Positions 38,601 to 50,600 of a DNA stretch of 64,000 nucleotides are shown here, piece after piece. Under the pieces are notes generated by a model. That model had not been told where the DNA came from. It was given only the letters and a program-made list of their open reading frames with translations, and searched no databases. The first letter of the stretch is position 1; the number at the start of each line of letters is the position of its first letter. The DNA is taken from the NCBI GenBank assembly GCA_964016985.1, contig OZ024829.1, positions 66,119,197 through 66,183,196 of the forward strand, given 5' to 3'. The position numbers were made by a program, and so were the translations under genes. This DNA comes from Anodontia alba. Taxonomy: Eukaryota; Mollusca; Bivalvia; Lucinida; Lucinidae.

Positions 38601-41600
38601 GCCATCCTGCATTTCTGACTAGAAAGAATTACGCTATTTTTTATCTACAAGTTGCCCAAAATACTTTTTACCAAGTTTTGAGTCTGTTTGTGCTGAGGTT
38701 TTATGGCCCAGTCAACCCAATGGGGTCATGTCGAGCGCGGTCAGTTTACGTAACCACATGTTTACTGGGTAGGCTTAGTCCTCTAAGCGGTTAACCAGTA
38801 TTGTGCACATTCTTTTGTCAGAAACTGACAACTGCCCTTCTTGAATCAGCGGAAGGGAGAGAATGACCTTAGAAAATATTTCATGATCAATCTCCACGAA
38901 AGAATGTTGCCGACCTGGGCAGGGATTGAACTTGTGACCTCCTGGTCTCCAGTCGGATGGCACATCCAACTGAGCCACCGAGGCTGGCTTTATCAAGTTT
39001 TGAGCCATTTTTTGAGTCAACTGGCTTTTCAGCTCAGGAAGAGAAGCTAAAAAATAGATTTTCAAGATGGCGGACATGGCGGCCATTTTGGATTTTCAAT
39101 CAAAATGATTTTAGCTATTTTTGATCTTCAAGTTGCTACCAAGTTTCGAATCCTTTGGCCTTTCGGTTCAGGAGATTTTGTTTGTGTTGAGGTTTTACGG
39201 CCCAGTCAACCCAATGGGGTCATGTCGAGCGCGGTCAGTTTACCTAACCACATGTTTACTGGGCAGGCTTAGTCCTCTAAGCGGTTAACCAGTAATGTGC
39301 ACATTCTTTTGCCAGAAAACGGTTCAGGAGAAGAAGAGCAAAATAGATTTTCAAGATGGCCACCATGGAGGCCATCTTGGATTTCCAATCCAAACAATCT
39401 TAGCTATTTTTGTCCTGCAAATTGCCCTGATACTTCCTACTAAGTTTCTAGTCAATTGGCCTTTCTGTTCAGGAGAAGAAGAGGAACATAGATTTTCAAG
39501 ATTGCCACCATGGCGGCCATCTTGGATTTCTGATCGGAACGATGTTAGCTGTTTTTGATGTGCAAGTCACCCTAATACTTCTAGTCAATTTGGCCTTTGG
39601 GTTCAGGAGAAGAAGTGCAAAATAGATTTTCAATATGGCAGCCATGGGGGCCATTTTGGATTTCAATTTGGAATGATTTCAGCCAATATGGCAGCCATGG
39701 GGGCCATTTTGGATTTCAATTTGGAATGATTTCAGCTATTTTAATCTGCAAATTGCCCCAATTCTTCTTACCAAGTTTATAGTCAATTGACTTTTCGGTT
39801 CAGAAAAAGAAGAACAAAATAGATTTTCAAGGTGGCCACAATGGCAGTCATCTTGGATTTTTGATCGGAATGATTTTAGCTATTTTTGGTCTGCAAGTAA
39901 CCCTTCTGCTTCTTACTGCTTCAATTAGCCTTTCGGTTCAGGAGAAGAAGCGCAAAATAGATTTTCAAGACGGTCACCATGGCAGCCATCTTGAATTTCC
40001 AACTGGAAAGATTTTAGCTATTCTTGAACTACAAGTCACCCAAGGCAGCCATCTTGGATTTCTGATTGAAAAGAATTAAGCTATTTGTTATCTACAAGTT
40101 GCCCCAATACTTTCTACCCTTTTAAGTCAGTTTGCCTTTCAGCTCAGGAGTAGAAGCTCAAAACAGATTTTCGAGATGGTGGACATGGCAGCCATTTGGA
40201 TTTCCAATAGAAAAATTAGCTATTTTTGATCTGCAAGTTGCCTCTAAACTTCCTTCCAATTTTCGAGTCGTTTGGCCTTTTGGGTCAGAAAAAGCGCAAA
40301 ATAGATTTTTAAGATGGCCACTATGGTGGCCAGCTTGGATTTCCAATTAGAAAAGTTTTAGCTATTTTTGATTTGCAAATTGCCCTGATACTTCCTACCA
40401 AGTTTCGAGCCAGTTACCCTTTCTGTTCAGGAGAAGAAGAGTAAAACAGATTTTCAATGTTGGCCATCTTGAATTTCAGATCAGAATAGTTTTTGATGTG
40501 CAAGTCACCCTAATACTTCCTACCAAGTTTCAAGTCAATTGGCCTTTTGGTTCAGGAGAAGAAGTGCAAAATAATTTTCAAGATGGCGGCCATGGGGGCC
40601 ATTTCAGATTTCCAACTGTAATGATTTTAGCTATTCTGATCTACAAGTTGCCCCAATACTTCAAAGCTACCAAGTTTATAGTCAACTGACTTTTCGGTTC
40701 AGAAAAAGAAGAGCAAAACAGATTTTTAGGATGGCTGCCACGGCAGCCTTCTTGTTTATTAGATCCGAATGATTTTAGCTATTTGTTGTGATCTGCAAGT
40801 CACCCTCCTACTTCCCACCAAGTTTCAGGTCAACTGGCCTTTCAGTTCAAAATAGATTTTCAAGATGGCCCCTATGGCAGCCATCTTGAATTTCCAATTG
40901 CAAAGACTTTAGCTATTCTTGATCTGCAAGTCACCCAAGGCAGCCATCTTGGATTTCCAATCCGAAAAAATTAAGCTATTTTTTTATCTACAAGTTGCCC
41001 AAATACTTTCTACCAAGTTTTAAGTCAATTGGCCTTTCAGTCCAGGAGCAGAAGCTCAAAATAGATTTTCAAGATGGCAGACATGGTGGCCATTTTGGAT
41101 TTCCAAATGGAATGATTTTAGCTACTTTGATCTACAAGTTGCAAGTTGCCCCTATACTTCCTACCAAGTTCGGAGTCAGTTGGGATTTAGGTGCAGGAGA
41201 AGAAGCACAAAATAGATTTTCAAGATGGCAGCCATGGGGGCCATTTTGGATTTCAAATTCCAACGATTTTAGCTACTTTGATCTACAAGCTGCTCCAATA
41301 GTTCCTACCAAGTTTATAGTCAACTGACTTTTCAGTTCAGGAAAAGAAGAGCAAAATATATTTTCAAGATGGCCGCCATGACTTCCTATCAAGTTTAAGT
41401 CAATTGGACATTTTGGTTCAGGAGAAGAAGCGCAAATAGATTTTCAAGATGGCTACCATCTTGAATTTCCAATCACAAAGATTTTAGCTATTCTTGATCT
41501 GCAAGTCACCTAAGGCAGCCATCTTGGATTTCTGATTGGAATGAATTAAGCAATTTTTTATCTACAAGTTGCCACAATACTCTCTACCAAGTTTTAAGTC

Positions 41601-44600
41601 AACTGGCCTTTCAGTTCAGGAGGAGAAGCTCAAAACAGATTTTCAAGATGGCGGACATGGCAGCCATTTTGGTTTTCCAAACAAAATGATTTTAGCTATT
41701 TTTGATCTGCAAGCTGCCCCTTTACCTCCTACCAAGTTTTGAGTCATTTAGCCTTTAGGTTCAGGAGAAGAGGAGCAAAATAGATTTTCAAGATGGCCAC
41801 CATGGCGGCATCTATGATTTCTGAATGGAATGATTTCAGCTATTTTGATTTGCAAGTTGCTCTGATATTTCCTACCAAGTTTTGAGTCAGTTGGCCTTTC
41901 TGTTTAGGTGAAGAAGAGTAAAATAGGTTTTCAAGATGGCTGCCATGTTGGCAATCTTGGATTTCAGACCAGAATTATTATAGCTGTTTTTGATCTGCAA
42001 GTCATCCTGATACTTCCTACCAACTTTATAGCCAAATTGGCCTTTTGGTTCAGGAAAAGAAGGGCAAAATAGATTTTCAAGATGTCCACCATTGTGGCCA
42101 CCTTGGATTTCTGACCGAAAGGATTTTAGCTATTTTTGATCTACAGGTTACCCAGATGCTTCCAACCAAGCTTTGTCAAATGGCCCCAGGGTGTAGGAGA
42201 AGTAGGCTTTTAAAGCAAATTGTTGATGCCACACGAGGGTTGACTCACAACTAATGATGGACATACGAGGGATGTTCGAAATGAATTGCTTATTGTCCTC
42301 TAGCTCGATATCCACGTGGGGCACGATAAAAACCAATCAGACCTGTATAGGGCTATTCAATATCTACACAATGGTATATAAATGTACATGTTAGACTAAG
42401 TGTAAGACATAAAATTTGCCATTTGAATACACGCAGTCATTGACCACTGCAGTAAAAATGGTTGGTAGAAGCGTCGACAAAAAAGATGAAATACGGGCTT
42501 ACATCAAAGCTCGCTCAAAACTTGGTTGTTCTTTGAAGAAGCTGATGACTGAAATTTCTACTGCTTTTGGACCTTCTTGTGTGTCTTATGACACAGTTCG
42601 GCGGTGGAAAAAGAAATTTGAGTCTGGTGTAGAGTCCATCAAAAATGCACTGAAATCAGGTAGGCCAAAATCTGCATCTCGTAAAGAAATCGTTTCCAAA
42701 ATAAAGGAAATCATTGAAGGAGATGCCAGATTTACAGTTCGTGATATTGCACGAAAGGTAGGCATATCACTATCAACGGTTCACCTTATTCTGAAGACGC
42801 ATTTGAAAGTCAGAAAGATTTCTGCTAGATGGGTGCCACATCTGTTGACTGACGAGCAAAAGAGGCAACAGGTTAAAGTGGCCAAAAAGCTGCTTCAAAT
42901 TTTTCCAAAATATGATAAAAAGCAGTTTGTCAATGTCGTCACAGGTGATGAGCCCTGGGTCCATTACTTTGAGCCCGTAAGAAAGGTTAGCAATAAGATC
43001 TAGGCCACTAAACACAGTAAACGCCCAATAATTGCCAAACGTTCTTTGAGTACAAAGAAGGTTTTGTATGCAATCTTCTTCTCTGGTGAAGAAGTCGCAA
43101 TAAAAGTGCCAGTGAAAAAGGGCAAAAGCATCACCAGAAAGTACTACAAAGACGTAGTACTGAAGAAACTGAAAAAGTATTATCAGAAACGACGCCCTGC
43201 CACTGATTTTAAACATGTCCGTCTTCTACATGACAATGCCCCAGCTCATACCTCCGCAATAGTTACGGCGTTTTTAAGAAAGAAAAAGTAACTGTTTTGC
43301 CTCAGCCCCCGTATTCCCCAGACCTTGCCCCAAGTGATTTCTTATTGTTTCCGAAATTGAAAGCATTCCTTCCTGGGCGGAAATACCAGTCCCGACAGGC
43401 ACTTGGATCTGCCATTCATCAGTACCTTATTACTGTGCCCAAATCAGCGTACCGTGACGCCTTCAAGAAGTGGATACATCGGCTGAAACTTTGCATTTCT
43501 AGCCACGGGGAGTACTTCGAGGGCATGAAATGAGTACTTATGGGCTAACTTGAAATTTGAAGTCTCCAGATAGAAATAAGCAATTCATTTCGAACATCCC
43601 TCGTAGACCGATCACAATAGCTCACCTTGAGGACTTTGTGTTCAGGTGAGCTAAAAACTCATCAAAAAATTGAAAAAATTGTGTCCATAGCTTGCCAAGA
43701 AAAATGTCCTTCTTTTGCATGACAATGCTCCCTCTCAAACTGCCTCAGCTACAGTAGAACTTAGCAACTCCTTCAAGTGGCAAAACTGTTGTCCCACCCT
43801 TGGTACAGCCCAGACCTTGCCCCTGCAACTATTATTTGTTTCCAGAACTGAAAAAAAAAGGCTTGCTGGAAACAATGTGAGTGAGACAAAGGTGGCTTTG
43901 ATTTCAGCTGTAAATCAGTATCTCAGCAGTAGGTTTACAGAGGGAATACAAAAGCTTCCATGAAGATGGAAAAAATGTATAGATGTAGGTGGAGAACACT
44001 TCAAAAAAGAATAAAAACAATTTTTGAATATTTCACATTTTTTAGAAAGAGCAAAAACCTGGATATTTTCTGCCTGCCCTTTTAGTTAATCAGAAATGAT
44101 GCTTAAATACTAGGGTTGATGCAAAAAATGACAGTCAGTAGACAGTGAAATATAGGTCAGATTCATAAAACAATACTACAGAGTTTGAGGTCCTGTTAAA
44201 GGGAGTGTATGCCAGGTTTAATGATTGTTAGTTATACTGTTAACCAGAAAGGGAGCTAAATGCTAGGGTCGATGTAAAAACTGACAGTTTTTAAACTGTG
44301 AAATGTAGGTCATTGTCATAAAATGACAATGCAATGTTTAAGTCAATGTAAGGGAGAAGGCAACATGCCAGGTTAGATGATTGTGGATGTTACAGTTTAT
44401 CAGAAATGGAGCTTAATGCCAGTGTTGAAAAAACTAGAAATGTGTCAATACAACACAGATGCCCCTGCCCAAGGGACATCCTCACCCAGAAACAAGCATT
44501 TTGCAAAAAAAAAAAAAGTTGAAAAAGGGCCATAACTCCCATATTAAAATTAGTGGATTTTACTCTAAATCCCTAACTTGACCTCTATTTTATGATTATA

Positions 44601-47600
44601 CACCTGTGTATATAACAGAAATCTAATACATTAATTTTTCAAAAGATATCAAATGGAAACCATTTTTTGTATGTATGGATGGGATGTTGAAGTTGAAAAA
44701 GGGCTGTAACTCCCATAATAATTGGCGGATTTTACCCCTAAATCAAACTTAACCTATATTTTATGATCATATACCTGTGTATGAAATACGAATCCAATAA
44801 TCTTTTCAAAAAATACTGAAAGGAAACCATTTTTCTAAGCTGATTGATTGTGTTGGGGTTTAACGACACGTCAACCCTTGTGGGTCATTTGGTGTCCTCT
44901 CCCAAAGAAAGGGAGAAAAAAGATAGAAGAGATAGCAGATGAGATGAAAGACAGGAACAGGGAAGAAAGAGGAACAGGAATGAAAGGGAAGAAACAGAAG
45001 AAACTAGACCATGAAGTGAGCATATGCTCACTAATACCACCGGCCATGGCCATCAGTGATACAATGGTTCCAATGTTTTGGCATTTGCAAATAGCCAGAA
45101 CAACAAAGGGAAATAACTCTAAGTGTCCTGACCCCACAGCCCCTATTTTCTTTCCCACAATACAACTAGTCATACTTGTCATGTGTACTAAATTTCAAGA
45201 TTCTAGTAGTTCTTGAGAAATCTTTGACACAAAATAAATGTTAACTCACAGACAGACAGACAGACAGACAGAAAAGACAAAAACTATATACCCCCTTAGC
45301 ATACTTGTATGCCAGGGGTACAATAAAAACATTCCCCCTATATCTTCACCTACTACAAGGATAGCAGGCCTTGCCCAACTGTAAGCTAATATCAGTTGGA
45401 CGCCCCAGTGACACAAGATACATGACACCGTCGTCCCACCCAACCACCCCCTTTTTGAAGTTTAAAAAGGGCTATAACTCCCATAATAATTAGTGGATTT
45501 TACCCTAAATCGAACTTAACCTATATTTTATGTTTATATACTTGTGTATAAAAGATGAAAGAGGAATCCAATACACTTATCTTTTCAAAAAATATCGAAT
45601 GGAAAACATTTTTCAGATGGAATGTATGGATGGATGGGATGTATGTAGAGACAGCGGTGATACTATAAGCACCCCATTGAAAATGATGGGGGCATAAAAA
45701 TGGCAAAGTTGTCAGACCATGAAAAATAGGTCATGTTCATAAAATGATACATGTACCACACTGATTGGAAGCACATTAGGGATAGAGTGTATGCTAGGTA
45801 AGATGAATACAGGTGTAAAAGTTATTCAGAAATGGACAAACTCTTGAGTTGACATACAGATTGATGGACAGATGAATGACAGAAAAAAAACAAATAGGCA
45901 GAAATCTGGACAAGGTAAAAATAGCCCAATCTACAATGGGCCATAATTTCTGAAATTCTTTCAGAATTTATTCAAAAGTTAATCAGGTCATCTTCTCATC
46001 ACTACCAATCTATTCATCAAGTTATGAGGCTCCAGCTCCAACAGTTTTTGAGATATTTTGCTGACAAAGGAAACTGCCCAAATTTACAAAGGGACATTAC
46101 TCATACCCAGAAGCAATAGGCCCCTCCAACTTCCTTCTCACCACTACCAATCTATTTATCAAGTTATGAGGCTCTAGCTCCAACAGTTTTTGAGATATTT
46201 TGCTGACAAGGGAAAAATGCCCAAATTTACAAAGGGCCATTACTCTTGAAGTATTTTCAGAATTTTATTCAAAAGTTAATGAGGTCCTATACTTGTCATT
46301 ACCAATCAATTCACCAAGTTTCAAGGCTCTAGCTCAACAGTTTTTGAGATATTTTGCTGACAAGGTAAAAATGCCCACATTACAAAGGCCCGTAATTCAT
46401 GAAGTATTTTTCAGAATTTATTCAAAAGTTACATACATGCCATAAGCTGTGGAGTAAAATCTATGAGATAAGGCAAAAATTTAAGGGAGATCTGACAAAA
46501 TTCTGTGAGATTTTCTCAAACATCACTTTGGATCTCCCCCAGTATAGTCTAAAGTCTTTCTTTATCATATAAGAAGCTTGTGAAAACTACAACCATGTGT
46601 GATTTATGTTTATTTCTTCATAAAATCTGTTCTATAATGGTCTGAAAATTCTGTGAGATTTGATTTTTTCCTGGATGGGCAAATTCTGTGAGATTTTATC
46701 TCACAGTGTGAGATATGGCATGTATGAAGTTAATCAGGTCATCTACTCATCACTACCAATCTATTCATCAAGTTTCAAGGCTCTAGCTTCAACAGTTTTT
46801 TAGATATTTTGCTGACAAGGGAAAAATGCCCAAAATTACAAAGGGCCATAACTCATGAAGTTTTTTTTTCAGAATTTATTCAGAAGTTAATCAGGTCATC
46901 TACTTATCATTACCAATCAATTCACCAAGTTTCAAGGCTCTAGCTTCAATACTTTTTGAGATATTTTGCTGACAAGGGCAAAATGCCCAAATTTGAGATA
47001 TTTTGCTGACAAGGGCAAAATGCCCAAATTTACAAAGGGCCATTACTCATGAAATATTTTGAAGAATTTATTCATAAGTTAATCAAGTCATCTACTCATC
47101 ATTACTAACCAATTCACCAAACTTTAAGGCTTTAGCTCCAACAGTTTTTGAGACATTTTGCTGACAAGGTAAAAATGCCCAAAATTACAAAAGGCCATAA
47201 CTCTTGAAGTACTTTTTCAAAATTTATTCAGAAGTTAATCAGGTCGTCTACTCATCACTACCAGTCTATTCATCAAGTTTCAAGGCTCTAGCTTAAATAG
47301 TTTTTGAGATATTTTGCTGACAAGACTGCACCCATTTTTTTAAAGGGCCATAACTCAGGTAAGGGGCATAATCCTGTCGAGAAAAAATATGTGTCAGCTA
47401 TTTTTTCATGAGGAATCTATATAAGAAATTTCAAAACATGCACGTTTCTGAAGTTATGCTATGCATCAAAAAGCGTGACAAACCGACAAACAGACAAACA
47501 CCCCAGAAGTAGTATGCCCCTCCAACTTCTTCGACGTTGGGGGCATAATAAGCATTCTATCTGCATCTCATAAGTTGCGATTTCTTTATCCACACTGGTG

Positions 47601-50600
47601 CTTACCCTCTGAGGTCTCTCAGATTGTCTAAGAAAGTCCTTTTTTTGTTTATTGTTTAGAATATGGTCTTAACACTTAAAGCACTAATCACAACTGCAGC
47701 AGATGACATTTTGATTTTTTTTTTAATTTTGTTTATTTTGTATTTTGCAGCAGACAAATCACATGAAATGTCAAGTCTTTTTTTTTCTTTGAAAATTTAG
47801 AATGTTACTTGCTAACATTTTGTTTAGTGACTTAAGGATTAATTAGAGAGAGCTACTTACCAGAGCCATGCCACTGCCTTCTTGTCATCTGCCTCTGATT
47901 CATCAATGTACTCCCGACTCTCTTGTAACTCTATCTCAGCCTTACGAGACTGTAACATGTAACAGAAGAATCTAACTGTATCAACAGATACTTATACAAG
48001 CTGTGTCATAATAAGTCTAGGGCTCAACATCTAATAAAAACAAACTGAGATCTACATCAGCTGGTCCATCAACAATCTGCTAAAGGTCAAGGCCTTTGCA
48101 TTTCAAAAAAAGGTTCTACCCATTTGTTGTTGTCTTTCAATATCATAATGTTTAAGCAGTTAAGCAATCCCAGCTTCACATCACAATTTCCTAGGTTCAA
48201 ATCCTACAGGAGGCAGAATTCTGCTCACGGCTCACTGCACAGAGCCTTTCATTTTTTTTTCCATCCATCATCTTGATATAACTGAAATACATGCACTGTT
48301 AAAAAGATCATAAACTCACTATTAGCATCATCACTTGAATGTTTTGGATTACTCTTGTGAATGTATGTATGAGATACCAATCCCACTTGTCTGTGAAAAA
48401 TAATGTTTATGTGTCTATTTAATTTTCTTCAAATTTTACAGCAGGCTACACAGTAAAACTCTACTTGCTGGGTAAAAGTTTCAGCAGCAATGTGAGGTAC
48501 TTGGGGGTGGGAGGTGGGTTGCCTTTACTTAAGCAGTTATAACTCCCTTGTTTCTGTATGACTTGAGTGAGACTCTCCCTATGGTGTTTCAGTAAAGAAG
48601 CTGCCACATTAGTAGAACTGTCATGATCACACGACCACAGAAATTTTGTTTGTGTAGCGGTTTTATGGCCCAGTCAACCCAATGGGGTCATGCTGATCAC
48701 AGTCAGTTTACCAAACCACACTTTTACTGGGCAAGCTTAGTCCTCTAAGTGGTTAACCAGTATTATGCACATTCTTTTGCCAGAAACTGACAACTGCCCT
48801 TCTTGAATCAGCAGAAAGGAACTATTATTACTTTGGTGCATGTATTTTATCAGTAATTGTTACCTGCAACATGGAAGCAAATAATCTCTCCATAAAAGAA
48901 CCCCAGGCCTGGGGCATCAGTGTAAGTCTGTGCCACTCAGATGGCTGTACAGGAACCTCATGTAGTAACGTGTTAAACATCTGTTGATAGTTCTTGCCAT
49001 GGGTTATTGCGTAATGCTTTCTTGGACGTCCATCACGACCAACCTCAAGAGGGGGATCATAACAGAATAAGAGGCCAACTAAAATCAGAATAAATATCAT
49101 ATCAGACCATGGGTAACATACTTACTTTAGCTCTTTCCCAGCTAGTGGCAATTTTTATCATCTGCTGATAACCTATGCAAACAGTTTGGACCCAGATCAG
49201 GCCTGACAAAATGACGGGCCAAATCTGCATCCAAACTCTGTGACACTCTGCTGGTATTCCTGAAAGATTTTTTTGGAAAAGTTAATTTAAAAAAAATCCA
49301 CAGATGACAAAAAAGCAAGCAAAATTACCCAGCATGCAAAGATTAAGGGGAATGGATACATATTCAACAGATAGTATCTCTGTCAAATTGTTTTGCCATT
49401 CCTTCTGAATAGGGTCTGCACTAAAAACAAAGAATCTGCTCCAATTCTGTAATTTAAACTAGATCTTTTTTTCAGAAGGGAATGAGTATGCAGGAAAGCA
49501 AACAGGAAGTCAGAAACTGTTGTCTCCCTAATATGGCAGAAAATCTACGATGTGTATCAAGTCCCCACAAGACAAAATATTTAGATGTATACGTCTAAGT
49601 ACCGGCGCAAATTTTGTTCATGTTTACTTAGAGATAAATTTTCAATGTAACAGGAATAAATGAACAACAATGTGTTTCTTTAATGTGTGCTTTTATTAAG
49701 CTATATGAAATATCTTGATCAAGCAATATGCGAATCCTAGTCATTTTGCAATCTCCACGAGATTGATTTTATACATTATTAGTTTAAAAACATGCCAGAA
49801 CTTAAATAAGTTACCAGATCTTATCTAGAAGCTTATTTTACCATGCGTCAGATATGAATATCATGGTTTGAACTTTTTAAGTATATGAATGGGTCCTTTT
49901 TTCAAAGTCCAAGTATATGAATGGAGTGGGATTTCAGATTTTAGCATACAAATCTATACCAAAATCTCCAGTAGATGCTCCCCCACCACCCGAGGAGTGA
50001 GTCTTAAACAGGAACTTTGTTTATCATTTTTGTATGCTTATTCATTAGACTTTTAACATTGAAATGCATATCAAGGTTTTATTTTATTTCTGCCATAGTT
50101 TTCTGATATAGGAGCCTTTAGTTAGACCAAAGTCTGCTGCAGTAAAACCGGAAAATGAAATAAATCACCAACAACATAAACACAGAACAGTAATAAACCA
50201 CAACAAAAAAACAACTTGGATCGGTCAGATTTAATCCTTGCCCTCAACTTTCACTGTGGTTCAAAACACTTATTTGTGCGGCTCGTTGAGCGATCTTCTA
50301 ACTCATTGCGCAATTTTGCAATCTCGCCAGAACCTTAGCTAGTTGCTCATATGAGCATTCTCAGCCAAACAACTACAGGTCATATTCAAACTTACCAAAG
50401 ATGGACTACAGGTCATATTCAAACTTACCAAACTGCTCTCTGTGCTAATCGAACACTCTACCATACATAAAAATCCAAAGCTATATTAAGAGACCGACGA
50501 GATTCGTGCGCCAGTCAATAAACAATCAAACAGATATACCTGAGCAGTGTGACTCAGATGATTGGATGCTTTACAATACAGTCTGATCAGGGTGTTTGAG

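Larger units (their letters stand above)
35285..43655. mobile_element. Class I satellite-core element (host of several insertions)
   Basis: Head AAACAAGAAGGCCAAGATGG leading to TTGCTCACCTGAG; tail GCTCACCTTGAGGACTTTGTG then TTCAGGTGAGCTAA at 43620-43655. The core is roughly 130-170-bp units with AAATAGATTTTCAAGATGGC, GCCATCTTGGATTTC, TTTTAGCTATTTTTGATCTG and CTTCCTACCAAGTTT, at 35.65-36.14 and 38.38-42.2 kb. Inserted into it are 36144-38350, SINEs at 35408, 38683 and 39176, and the mariner 42266-43603. Confidence 0.7.
34233..44082 (+). mobile_element. Ancient mariner relic split by an 8.4-kb element
   Basis: TA at 34231-34232 and 44083-44084 bound decayed inverted ends (TGAGGCGCAGTCAGAA at left; TTCTGCCTGCCCTTT at right). 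The 5' half of the transposase is at 34441-35284 and the 3' half at about 43656-43990; between them lies the class I element 35285-43655. The host sequence on both outer sides is the same old satellite (GATTGTAGGTACTA | GTTAATCAG compared with an intact unit near 44215). Confidence 0.75.
44451..45698. mobile_element. GGGCCATAACTCCCAT satellite element with hairpin tail
   Basis: Head region ATGCCCCTGCCCAAGGGACA near 44459; units of about 185 bp (GAAAAAGGGCCATAACTCCC, ACCTATATTTTATGATTATA); tail AAGCACCCCATTGAAAATGATGG then GGGCATAAAAATGG near 45680. Split by the retroposon at 44841-45451. Confidence 0.6.

Noticed and set aside
43046..43291. Separate small gene downstream of the mariner ORF
   Set aside because: It is the same transposase frame continuing after an in-frame TAG; the catalytic HDN motif shows it is the middle of one broken gene.
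45874..47550. Host coding exons among repeated LKALAQQFLRYFADK-like frames
   Set aside because: The frame is the translation of a 185-bp satellite unit and recurs with stops in each unit.
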